A stretch of DNA of 9,939 nucleotides. It comes from Hyphomicrobiales bacterium. Lineage in GTDB: Bacteria > Pseudomonadota > Alphaproteobacteria > Rhizobiales > Aestuariivirgaceae. The DNA lies in assembly GCA_027031305.1 (NCBI GenBank), contig JALVRJ010000348.1, positions 1 through 9,939 of the forward strand, read 5' to 3'. Below are positions 1 through 5,686 of this stretch, piece by piece. The notes under the pieces were generated by a model. That model was not told the DNA's origin. It searched no databases and saw nothing but the letters and a program-made list of their open reading frames with translations. The position numbers and the translations under genes were made by a program. Positions within the stretch are counted from its first letter, which is position 1. The number at the start of each line of letters is the position of its first letter.

Positions 1-368
1 CGGGTGAGCATCGCATGGCCGAGGTGCAAGCCCTGGAAAAGGAGATCGTTCTGCCGGAGCCGGTAACGCCGGAAAAGGATGGCCAGATCGTCCTCATCGC
101 CATTTCCCCGGTGGCACCGGATGACAAGGGCAACATTCCGGGCTTGCCAGGAGACAAACTCATGTCCGCCTGCACTGGCAGGCCGGAGCCCATAGGCGGC
201 TGGGATTCCCGGGCGCATACGGCCATTCCTTTGCGTCGCTGCTGGCCGGCGGGGTCGGTGTGGTTTCTCGAGGGCTTCGAAGGCGAGCCACCTTCGGCCA
301 TCGGCATGGCGACGGAGTGGGGCTTCGGCCGGGTGCTCGTGGGCAGATGGCCGCATGATGGACAATGA
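1..368 (+). CDS. cmr3: Cmr3, type III-B CRISPR RAMP subunit (C-terminal part; 5' end outside window)
   Basis: The frame is open from base 3 and stops at TGA 366-368, leaving about 121 residues; an internal ATG at 15 is not the real start. Cmr3 is a Cas5-type RAMP protein that sits with Cas10 at the crRNA 5' handle end of the Cmr complex. Visible hallmarks are a GEHR motif at the very beginning, GGWDSR in the middle, then WPAGSVWFLEG followed by IGMATEWGFGRVLVGRW. The pattern of AGSVYxxxG followed by a glycine-rich FGxxxxGxW end is typical of the Cmr3 C terminus. It lies 30 bases upstream of cmr4 in the same orientation, the usual Cmr order. The gap holds a purine-rich GAGAGGGGTGG stretch that serves cmr4. 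Identity is supported strongly by position and moderately by the residues present; the catalytic and handle-binding N-terminal part cannot be judged. Confidence 0.88.
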   Translation, partial: GEHRMAEVQALEKEIVLPEPVTPEKDGQIVLIAISPVAPDDKGNIPGLPGDKLMSACTGRPEPIGGWDSRAHTAIPLRRCWPAGSVWFLEGFEGEPPSAIGMATEWGFGRVLVGRWPHDGQ

Positions 369-398
369 AATCGAAGCATTGAGAGGGGTGGCGGGGGC

Positions 399-1283
399 AT
401 GAAAGGCGCAATCATCAGGCTGTTGGCGGAAACGCATGTGCACCCGGGCGTGGGGCAGTCCATGGGGGCGCTCGACCTGCCGGTGGCGCGCGAGCGCACG
501 ACGGACTTTCCGTTCATCCCCGGCTCCGGCGTGAAGGGCGCCTTTCGCGTGTGGGCGAAGGATATGGCACACATGCCGGAGAAGGATATCGAAACCCTGT
601 TCGGCACGGCGGCGGACGAGGCGCACGAGGACAAAAAGACGGACGCCTCTGACGAGGAACAGGCGAACAAGGGCGCGGGCACGGTGCTGTTTTCCGATGC
701 GCGGCTGTTGCTGCTGCCGGTGCGCTGCCTGTCGGATGCCTTCAAGTGGGTCACCTGCCCGATGCTGCTCAACCGCTTCGCGCGCGACTGCAAACGCGCC
801 GGACTAAGTGGGAAAAGAGCGCTGAACGGTATTTCCGTTTCCGATGACCAATATCTGGGTAAGGAGACCACAGACAATCCGCTGGGTCTGGAGGAACGGG
901 AGTTCAACCGAAGCGGTGATATTGATGATGCCGTCATCGATGCCCTGAAAGACATGGTGGACGAAGCGCAGTTGAAACAGCGGCTCGTCATCCTCTCAGA
1001 CAGGGATTTCACCTGGTTCGCCCGCTATGCGTTGCCCATCATGGCGCGTAACGTGCTCAGCAAGGACAATACCAAGAAAAGCGAAAACTTGTGGAACGAG
1101 GAAACCCTGGCGCCGGACACGGTGATGTATGTGCTGCTTGGCGAGCGCAAGGCGGGGGCGGTAGGTCAGCTCATCGGGCATATCCGAGAGAAGCCCTACA
1201 TCCAGATGGGTGGCAACGAGACCATCGGCCAGGGCTGGTTCGAGATGAAGGTGCTTGATGATAGCCAGGGGGGAGGACAGTGA
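399..1283 (+). CDS. cmr4: Cmr4, Cas7-type backbone and target-RNA nuclease subunit of type III-B complex
   Basis: This 294-residue protein is of usual Cmr4 length. Cmr4 forms the repeated backbone of the Cmr complex, binds the crRNA and cuts target RNA at regular intervals. The N terminus reads ETHVHPGVGQSMGALDLPVARER. H15 and D26 fall where Cmr4 family members carry the residues linked to target cleavage, so the nuclease looks intact. PGSGVKGAFR (41-50) is the glycine-rich RAMP loop. LWNEETLAPDTVMY (231-244) and IQMGGNETIGQGW (268-280) match the conserved C-terminal half. Residues 72-91 form a charged, acidic insertion between two core strands. The start at ATG 399 has a purine-rich GAGAGGGGTGGCGGGGG ribosome-binding region. 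The stop TGA (1281-1283) shares its last base with the ATG of cmr5, implying coupled translation. Confidence 0.95.
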   Translation: MKGAIIRLLAETHVHPGVGQSMGALDLPVARERTTDFPFIPGSGVKGAFRVWAKDMAHMPEKDIETLFGTAADEAHEDKKTDASDEEQANKGAGTVLFSDARLLLLPVRCLSDAFKWVTCPMLLNRFARDCKRAGLSGKRALNGISVSDDQYLGKETTDNPLGLEEREFNRSGDIDDAVIDALKDMVDEAQLKQRLVILSDRDFTWFARYALPIMARNVLSKDNTKKSENLWNEETLAPDTVMYVLLGERKAGAVGQLIGHIREKPYIQMGGNETIGQGWFEMKVLDDSQGGGQ

Positions 1284-1714
1284 TGCCGCAAAGCCTCGCC
1301 CAGAAACGCGCCACCCACGCGCTGAAATGTGTGCAAGCGCTGGCGAAAGACAATGATTACGGCAACTACGTCTCTTACGTGAAATCGCTGCCGGCGGCCA
1401 TCCTGATGAACGGTCTGGGCCAGGCGCTGGCCATGGAGAAAGCCGGCGCCAGCAAGAGCGGTAACGTCGGAAAGGGGCATGAATTGCTCTATCAACACAT
1501 GAATTCCTGGCTGTGCAACGAGCCGATAGAAGGCGTTGACGCGCCCGGCTGGGCAAATAGCCCCTATGCAAACGAGAGCGATGTTCTGGAAGCCATCGTC
1601 TCGAAGGAGGAGGCCGCCTACATCCGCGCGCAAGCCGAGGCGCTGGAATACCTCGAATGGCTGAAGAAATTCGCCGTGGCGCAGTTGCGGGAAAATGAAG
1701 GGGCGGATCGATGA
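1283..1714 (+). CDS. cmr5: Cmr5, small subunit of type III-B CRISPR complex
   Basis: This 143-residue, mainly helical protein fits Cmr5, the small subunit that makes the minor filament of the Cmr complex and contacts the target RNA. Family features seen are the N-terminal basic helix SLAQKRATHALKCVQ and the segment YVKSLPAAILMNGLGQALA (32-50), the most recognisable Cmr5 motif (LPxxIxxNGLxQxLA). A C-terminal helix ends in YLEWLKKFAVAQL. ATG 1283 is preferred over the in-frame GTG at 1280. GGGAGGA at 1271-1277 lies about five bases before ATG 1283 but too close to the GTG. The start overlaps the cmr4 stop, and the stop at 1712-1714 lies inside the cmr6 start region (ATGATG at 1711). Residues 55-65 and 80-100 form glycine- and asparagine-rich loops of uncertain role. 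Confidence 0.93.
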   Translation: MPQSLAQKRATHALKCVQALAKDNDYGNYVSYVKSLPAAILMNGLGQALAMEKAGASKSGNVGKGHELLYQHMNSWLCNEPIEGVDAPGWANSPYANESDVLEAIVSKEEAAYIRAQAEALEYLEWLKKFAVAQLRENEGADR

Positions 1715-2739
1715 TGCGGCCGCTGTATCGTGACAAGCAGGTGGAGGAACTTAAGGCGGAGGGCAATCGGGGCCTGTTCTGGAACAAGTTTTTCGCTCAA
1801 TGGGAAGAGGGATTTCGTGAGATATGCAAGCCTGTGCCAGATTATCCTGGAGGAAAACAGGCATGGATTGGCCTGTTCAGGGAAGACCTATCAGAAGAAG
1901 CCCTAGAGGATTCTAGAGATAAGGCGAGAAATCTGCAAGAATTCGTCACGAACACTCTTGATGGATGTAGCCGCATGTTCGTCACCACCGCGCCGTTCGT
2001 CACCGGCATGGGGCTGGCACATCCGGTGGAAAACGGCTTTCTGTGGCACCATACGTTGGGCGTGCCCTATCTCCCCGGCTCCTCGGTGAAGGGGCTGGTG
2101 CGGACCTGGATGGAGCATTGGCTGGAGGCAGACAGAGAAACGCTTCACTGCCTGTTCGGCAAGGAGACGCAACCAGGGCAAGAGGGGTGTGTCGGGAATC
2201 TGATATTCTTTGACGCTTTTCCCGTGGGCAATGTGAATCTCATCGCCGAGGTGATGACGCCCCATGACGGCGGCTGGCGGCAGAAGGAGGCTCCCGCTCC
2301 CTCCGACTGGCACAGCCCGGTGCCCATTCCCTTCCTTGCCATTGCACCGGGCGCAAAATTTCAATTCTGCATTGCTCCGCGCCCGGGGGGCGATGCCACG
2401 GAAGAAGATGCCGAAACTGTCATGAATTGCCTGGAAGAAGCGCTGCAATGGCTCGGCGCCGGCGCCAAGACGGCGGTTGGCTTTGGGCGGTTTGAGGATG
2501 AGGAGACATGGAAAAGGCGCATCGAGGAAGCCGCCAGGAAGAAAGAGAAGGAACGAGCAGCGAGAGAGGAAGCAGAACGTAACTGGCGACCATCGCCTGG
2601 CGAGACTGTTTACTGGAAAGAAGCGGATGAGGATGTCGTAATTGAAAAGGTCGATGGTGATACGGCATATTTCCATTTTCTTGATGATGCTGATGAGACG
2701 GATGAAGCGCCTCTTTCTCATCTTTTGCGGAAATCATGA
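1711..2739 (+). CDS. cmr6: Cmr6, Cas7-type capping subunit of type III-B complex, with extra C-terminal tail
   Basis: Cmr6 caps the crRNA 3' side of the Cmr backbone. In this 342-residue protein the RAMP core spans about 85-262. It contains TAPFVTGMGLAHP, the glycine loop LPGSSVKGLVRTW (121-133), HCLFG, FFDAFP and the family's closing motif GAKTAVGFGRF (251-261). Most Cmr6 proteins end close to that motif. Here about 80 further residues follow: a highly charged Glu/Arg/Lys helix (264-290), then a segment beginning PGETVYWKEADEDVVIEKV that alternates like a small SH3- or Tudor-like beta barrel. Start is ATG 1711 or the adjacent in-frame ATG 1714, with AAGGGG at 1698-1703. The first 80 residues and the tail are visibly less GC-rich than the core. 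The stop overlaps the csx16 start as ATGA. Confidence 0.93.
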   Translation: MMRPLYRDKQVEELKAEGNRGLFWNKFFAQWEEGFREICKPVPDYPGGKQAWIGLFREDLSEEALEDSRDKARNLQEFVTNTLDGCSRMFVTTAPFVTGMGLAHPVENGFLWHHTLGVPYLPGSSVKGLVRTWMEHWLEADRETLHCLFGKETQPGQEGCVGNLIFFDAFPVGNVNLIAEVMTPHDGGWRQKEAPAPSDWHSPVPIPFLAIAPGAKFQFCIAPRPGGDATEEDAETVMNCLEEALQWLGAGAKTAVGFGRFEDEETWKRRIEEAARKKEKERAAREEAERNWRPSPGETVYWKEADEDVVIEKVDGDTAYFHFLDDADETDEAPLSHLLRKS

Positions 2740-3038
2740 CCACCCTCTTCGTCACACGCCACCCCGGCGCGGTGGAATGGGCGCGGCGGCGGGGGATCGA
2801 AGCGGAGGTGATCGACCATCTGGACGATCATACCATCGCGCGCTTGCGCCCCGGAGATGTGGTCATGGGCGTGCTGCCGGTGGCGGTGGCGGCGGAAGTC
2901 TGTGCGCGCGGCGCGCGTTTTTTGCATCTGGAGCTGCATGTGCCGCCCGAATTGCGCGGGCGGGAGCTTTCGGCGGATGACATGGAGCGCTTCAATGCGC
3001 GGCTGGAGGAATACGAGGTGAAGAGGGTGGGGCGGTGA
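2736..3038 (+). CDS. csx16: Csx16, CRISPR-associated protein, probable cyclic-oligoadenylate ring nuclease
   Basis: A single-domain protein of 100 residues, the usual Csx16 size. It begins TTLFVTRHPGAVEWARRRG, a strongly diagnostic start for the family. It continues with VIDHLD (25-30), PGDVVMGVLPVAVAAEVCA (39-57), RFLHLELHVP (61-70) and RGRELSADDM, all typical. The alternation of strands and helices fits the Rossmann-like fold proposed for it. Csx16 occurs almost only with type III systems; from memory it has been reported to degrade cyclic tetra-adenylate, which cannot be checked here. Its place between Cmr6 and a CARF-like membrane protein supports a role in switching the signal off. The start ATG overlaps the cmr6 stop (ATGA) and lacks a good ribosome binding site of its own, so it probably depends on coupling. 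It is very GC-rich compared with the cmr6 tail just before it. Confidence 0.9.
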   Translation: MTTLFVTRHPGAVEWARRRGIEAEVIDHLDDHTIARLRPGDVVMGVLPVAVAAEVCARGARFLHLELHVPPELRGRELSADDMERFNARLEEYEVKRVGR

Positions 3039-3976
3039 AATTGATTTATGGCCTCAACATTACGCGTGGAACACTCGGGCGTATCGTCATTGGTCTGGGG
3101 CTGGCAATCTCCCTCTCACTTTTTTCCGGCGTGCTGGGCATGTATGTCAACAGTTTCTTTGAGGGCCTGCCGCTGTGGGGGGCGTTGTTTTTGTTGCTGC
3201 TGCTCGGTGTGGTTCTGCTGGGGTTCGCCATCACTTTTCTCAAGGTCATGGCCAACTCCGCCGAACCGGTGGCCCGTTTCATGCCGGTGCTCACGCAGTC
3301 GAAGAAAGTCCTTGTCTTGCCTTTATCCATTTTAAGGAAAGACCTGACCGATGAAAAAAAGGAAGAGCTGATTGCAGCGATAGAACGGTCTGGATGGAAC
3401 AAGGCGACGATATCACGCAATGAAGAGAAGTCGCTGCCCTCCCCCACACTCAAGGAAGCATTGGGAAAGCTCTCGTGGGTGATGAATTTGTGCGCCATTC
3501 GCCCTCACCTGGAAGAGCTGGAATTGCTATGCCTCATTGCCTCGCGCGAGAGCGGCCTGGAGATTTGGCGTTTTATTCGTCTGCGTCACAAGTTGGAGGA
3601 GAGCGCGAAGGAGCGAGGAGAATTGCCGTTTGGCATAATGCTGGTGGGGGAAAACGGGCAGCGTTGCCGCATAAGGAGCGATGGGGATGATGCGGCGTTG
3701 CAAGAGGAATGCGGCCGTATTCCATGGCCAGATTTCAATAACTACGACAGCATCCTGGAGGCCTTTCAAACGGCTGTGCAGATTGCGCACGAGGAAGGAT
3801 ACGAGCACGGTGACATGAGCATCGACATCACGCCGGGCACCAAGCCCGTGTCCATCGCCGGTGCGGCCATCGCGCTGAACAGCCAGGCCATTCTCAGCTA
3901 CGTCACCAACGACCGCGAGGTGCGGTACCATACGACTCATATCGATCCGGGATTGTTGGCGGCGGAAATACGCTGA
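3035..3976 (+). CDS. Membrane-anchored CARF-like protein, candidate cyclic-oligoadenylate-activated effector
   Basis: This 313-residue protein is the last gene of the Cmr operon. Two hydrophobic helices are clear: about 15-38 (IVIGLGLAISLSLFSGVLGM) and 46-70 (PLWGALFLLLLLGVVLLGFA). A soluble domain of about 220 residues follows, probably cytoplasmic because both termini would lie on the same side. It opens with a strand KKVLVLPLS (90-98). Near the end it has MSIDITPGTKPVSIAGAAIA (261-280), which closely matches the D-[IV]-T-x-G-T-K-x-[MV]-[ST] signature of CARF ligand pockets. No HEPN, PD-(D/E)XK or other nuclease motif is visible, so the output is probably membrane perturbation or recruitment. 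The GTG start overlaps the csx16 stop (GTGA) and follows GAGGGTGGGG. It resembles the general idea of Cam1 (one helix plus CARF) but is longer and has two helices. CARF assignment is inferred from the motif and context. Confidence 0.75.
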   Translation: MKLIYGLNITRGTLGRIVIGLGLAISLSLFSGVLGMYVNSFFEGLPLWGALFLLLLLGVVLLGFAITFLKVMANSAEPVARFMPVLTQSKKVLVLPLSILRKDLTDEKKEELIAAIERSGWNKATISRNEEKSLPSPTLKEALGKLSWVMNLCAIRPHLEELELLCLIASRESGLEIWRFIRLRHKLEESAKERGELPFGIMLVGENGQRCRIRSDGDDAALQEECGRIPWPDFNNYDSILEAFQTAVQIAHEEGYEHGDMSIDITPGTKPVSIAGAAIALNSQAILSYVTNDREVRYHTTHIDPGLLAAEIR

Positions 3977-3999
3977 TGGTTTCAGCCGGAAACCAGGAA

Positions 4000-4031
4000 G
4001 GCGGAACAGCCCAAGGCTGCTCCGCCTTTTT
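4000..4031 (+). terminator. Rho-independent terminator of the Cmr operon
   Basis: GGCGGA (4000-4005), one A/C mismatch, then CAGCC (4007-4011) pairs with GGCTG (4015-4019) and TCCGCC (4021-4026) across a three-base loop. Five T follow at 4027-4031. The stem has 11 pairs and starts 24 bases after the stop of the CARF-like gene. The minus strand lacks a comparable T-run, so it acts on + strand transcription and marks the end of the operon. Confidence 0.9.
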
Positions 4032-4056
4032 CCTGACCGGGCACGGTTCCTCCCCA

Positions 4057-4089
4057 CGTCATTGCCGGCCCCCGTGCCGGCAATCCAGA
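4057..4089 (+). repeat. Palindromic repeat, copy left of the GIY-YIG gene
   Basis: ATTGCCGGC (4061-4069) and GCCGGCAAT (4076-4084) form a perfect nine-pair stem with a six-base loop, flanked by CGTC and CCAGA. Read on the minus strand it begins TCTGGATTGCCGG and ends CGGCAATGACG, which matches the element at 4420-4451 read on the plus strand. It lies 15 bases after the GIY-YIG stop codon. Similar GGATTGCCGG...CCGGCAATGACG elements are scattered in many alphaproteobacterial genomes (general knowledge, not tested). It may also stop transcription or protect 3' ends. Confidence 0.75.
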
Positions 4090-4104
4090 AACTCCTGTCT
4101 TTCC

Positions 4105-4401
4105 TCACTCAAACATCTCCCATTTATTGCTCAGGTCGCGCCATTCGGGATTGAGGCTTTCTATCAGATTGATCTTCCAGCGACGTGGGTATTTCTTGAT
4201 CGCCTTTTCACGCTGAATGGCAGAGGCAATGCTTTCATGCCGCTCGGCCCAGACAAGATGCTTTACGCCGTATCGTTTTGTGAAACCCTCGATGAGGCCC
4301 TGTCGGTGTTCTTCAATACGACGTTGAAGATTGCTGGTAACGCCCACATAGAGCGTCCCATTGCGCTTGCTCGCCAGAATATAGACCCAGCCTCTTCGCA
4401 T
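4105..4401 (-). CDS. Small single-domain GIY-YIG endonuclease family protein
   Basis: A 98-residue protein made only of the GIY-YIG domain. Seen are the first motif as VYI (6-8), the second as YVG (18-20) in TLYVGVTSNLQRR, the catalytic arginine R28 in RRIEEH, and the metal-binding glutamate E65 in IQREKAIKKYPR. Length and motif spacing match the stand-alone UvrC/YhbQ-like subfamily, whose cellular role is poorly known; DNA repair or junction cutting are the usual guesses. ATG 4401 is chosen because the domain begins a few residues later. A longer TTG start at 4437 would run into the palindromic element. No strong ribosome binding site is seen. The gene faces the Cmr operon and is bracketed tightly by two oppositely oriented palindromic elements, 15 bases past its stop and 18 bases before its start. 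That suggests a small mobile or formerly mobile unit. Confidence 0.88.
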   Translation of the reverse strand: MRRGWVYILASKRNGTLYVGVTSNLQRRIEEHRQGLIEGFTKRYGVKHLVWAERHESIASAIQREKAIKKYPRRWKINLIESLNPEWRDLSNKWEMFE

Positions 4402-4419
4402 GTGCCCGAGGTCGCCGCT

Positions 4420-4451
4420 TCTGGATCGCCGGGACAAGCTCGGCGATGACG
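4420..4451 (+). repeat. Palindromic repeat, copy right of the GIY-YIG gene (inverted relative to the left copy)
   Basis: The element starts TCTGGATCGCCGG (4420-4432) and ends CGGCGATGACG (4441-4451), with ATCGCCG pairing to CGGCGAT around a short centre. It matches the reverse complement of the left copy over both arms (TCTGGATYGCCGG and CGGCRATGACG), differing by paired changes T to C and A to G that keep the stem. Such compensated changes suggest the structure itself is maintained. It lies 18 bases upstream of the GIY-YIG start. Confidence 0.75.
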
Positions 4452-4459
4452 GGGGAGAG

Positions 4460-4479
4460 GGTCAGGAGATGGCCTGACC
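4460..4479. other. Perfect 7-bp stem-loop beside the right palindromic repeat
   Basis: GGTCAGG (4460-4466) and CCTGACC (4473-4479) pair perfectly around a six-base loop. There is no T-run, so it is not a standard terminator. CCTGACC also occurs at 4032-4038 on the far side of the GIY-YIG unit, so this may be an outer part of the flanking repeat or an operator for the divergent genes. Function is unknown. Confidence 0.4.
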
Positions 4480-4531
4480 GGGACGCGAGGCTGGTGTGGC
4501 CGTTGTTGGCGCTGGGGGAGAGGGTGCACGC

Positions 4532-4559
4532 GGGGCGTGGGGCGACGGTGGGCCTGGGG
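4532..4559 (+). other. Canonical G-quadruplex motif in the tupC-like leader
   Basis: Four G-tracts occur in order: GGGG 4532-4535, GGGG 4539-4542, GGG 4550-4552 and GGGG 4556-4559, with loops of 3, 7 and 3 bases. This meets the usual G3+N1-7 rule. Further G-tracts lie just upstream at 4514-4518 and 4522-4524. It could form in DNA or in the leader RNA. In GC-rich DNA such motifs also occur by chance. Confidence 0.45.
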
Positions 4560-4746
4560 TGCTACAGGATCATTGCGGGAGAGGAGGGGGAATGCGGCTC
4601 TCCTTTCGTGCCGGGGTGAGGACAAGAAACAATGCCTTATCGTGTGGATGCCTAGTGTGCCGCCCGGAGAAAAAAGACACCTGGCCTGGAGAAGGTTGCC
4701 GGCGAGGGCGGCCTGTGGCACGTTGCAAGGGCAGTTCACGTGTTTG

Positions 4747-4779
4747 CGTATCGTGTCATGCAGGTGCGCGATACGGAGG
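4747..4779 (+). promoter_or_regulatory. Hairpin abutting the putative ribosome binding site of the TupC-like gene
   Basis: CGTATCG (4747-4753) and CGATACG (4769-4775) form a perfect seven-pair inverted repeat with a 15-base centre. The last G of the right arm is also the first G of GGAGG (4775-4779), 13 bases before ATG 4793. It could be an RNA hairpin modulating translation or a dimeric regulator site on DNA. No regulator is identified. Confidence 0.35.
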
Positions 4780-4792
4780 CTGAACGTTCCGC

Positions 4793-5686
4793 ATGGCAGG
4801 TGGCAGGCAGGGCGTGATGACGGTCATCCGTTTTCCGGAAAGAAACTTGCGAAGAAACGAAACGGTGCGCGAAGGCGTGGAGGGCGGGGCGCGGCTGGTG
4901 CCGATGCCGGGCTTGCGGCGGGAGGCGCATTCGCCCGACGAGGCGGACGGCACGGCGGGAAAGGCGAGCGTTCTGCCGCTGGTGCTGGATGACGTTCATT
5001 ACGTCGTCAACAAGGTGGCGCTCATTCGCGGGATTTCCTTTCGCCTGCCGCCGGGGCGGCGCACGGTGGTGCTGGGCTACAATGGCGCTGGCAAGAGCCT
5101 GCTGTTGCGGTTGTGCCATGGGCTGATAAGGCCCACCTCGGGCCACGTGCGCTGGGAAGGCGCGCTGGGTGGCGCGCGGGAGACGGTGGCGCGGGCGCAG
5201 GCCATGGTGTTTCAACGGCCGGTGCTGTTGCGGCGCAGCGTGCGGGAAAATCTTGCCTTCGTGTTGCGCAACCGGGGCGTTCGCGGTGATCGGGCCGAGG
5301 AAATGATCCGCCAGGCACTGGCCATGTGCGGCATCGCGCGGCTGGCGGAGCATCCGGCGCGGGCGCTGTCGGGCGGCGAACAGCAGAAGCTGGCGCTGGC
5401 GCGGGCGTGGCTGCTGCGGCCGGAGGTGCTGTTTCTGGACGAGCCGACGGCCTCGCTGGATCCGGCGGCGACGCTGGAGCTGGAGGGGCTGATGCTGGAC
5501 ATGCACGCGGCCGGCGCGAGCGTCGTGTTCTCCACCCACGACATGGCGCAGGCACGGCGGCTGGCGCAGCATGTGCTGTTCTTGCACAATGGCCTGTTGC
5601 TGGAGGATGCGCCGGCGGAGGTGTTTTTCCGGCGGCCAGCGACGCCGGAAGCGCGCGCCTTCCTGGCCGGCGACCTGATGCCATGA
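4793..5686 (+). CDS. tupC: ABC transporter ATPase, TupC-like (tungstate/molybdate uptake)
   Basis: A 297-residue ABC ATPase that would power oxyanion import from the cytoplasmic face. Walker A is GYNGAGKS (95-102), the Q-loop is Q141 in VFQRPVLLRRSVREN, the signature is LSGGEQQ (192-198), Walker B is VLFLDEP (212-218), the D-loop is SLD and the switch histidine is H249. The FQRPVLLRRSV stretch, DPAATLELEGL and the ending EVFFRRPATPEARAFLAGDLM are characteristic of TupC-type rather than ModC proteins, and no C-terminal TOBE domain is present. The ABC domain starts only near residue 63; the preceding 60 residues are polar and unusual. ATG 4793 is the first possible start because of an in-frame TGA at 4781, with GGAGG 13 bases upstream; ATG 4817 is an alternative. 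It overlaps mobA. The partner permease and binding protein are not in the window. Confidence 0.82.
   Translation: MAGGRQGVMTVIRFPERNLRRNETVREGVEGGARLVPMPGLRREAHSPDEADGTAGKASVLPLVLDDVHYVVNKVALIRGISFRLPPGRRTVVLGYNGAGKSLLLRLCHGLIRPTSGHVRWEGALGGARETVARAQAMVFQRPVLLRRSVRENLAFVLRNRGVRGDRAEEMIRQALAMCGIARLAEHPARALSGGEQQKLALARAWLLRPEVLFLDEPTASLDPAATLELEGLMLDMHAAGASVVFSTHDMAQARRLAQHVLFLHNGLLLEDAPAEVFFRRPATPEARAFLAGDLMP

Larger units (their letters stand above)
4452..4792 (+). other. Gene-free leader region upstream of the TupC-like gene
   Basis: About 340 bases with no convincing gene. Open frames on both strands are low-complexity, rich in Gly/Arg or Pro/Arg, and match nothing recognisable. The + strand is strongly G-rich at 4510-4600. 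The region holds a stem-loop (4460-4479), a G-quadruplex motif (4532-4559) and a hairpin next to the likely ribosome binding site (4747-4775). I see no clear sigma-70 promoter and cannot match it to the molybdenum-cofactor riboswitch by eye. Confidence 0.5.

Noticed and set aside
3035..3976. Calling the CARF-like protein Cam1 or Csx23
   Set aside because: Cam1 is shorter with one helix, and Csx23 uses a different ligand-binding domain; only the general membrane-effector idea is shared.
3977..4104. CRISPR array expected near a Cmr operon
   Set aside because: No regularly spaced direct repeats are present here or elsewhere in the window; the palindromes at 4057 and 4420 are single inverted copies.
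3976..4449. Plus-strand open frame of 157 codons
   Set aside because: It is the antisense shadow of the GIY-YIG gene and runs through the terminator and both palindromic elements.
4263..4739. Minus-strand open frame of 158 codons upstream of the GIY-YIG gene
   Set aside because: It is low-complexity Pro/Arg/His sequence, antisense to G-rich leader, and overlaps the GIY-YIG gene in another frame.
4640..4792. Molybdenum-cofactor riboswitch upstream of the TupC-like gene
   Set aside because: The context fits, but I could not match the conserved stems and bases by eye, so only hairpins are reported.
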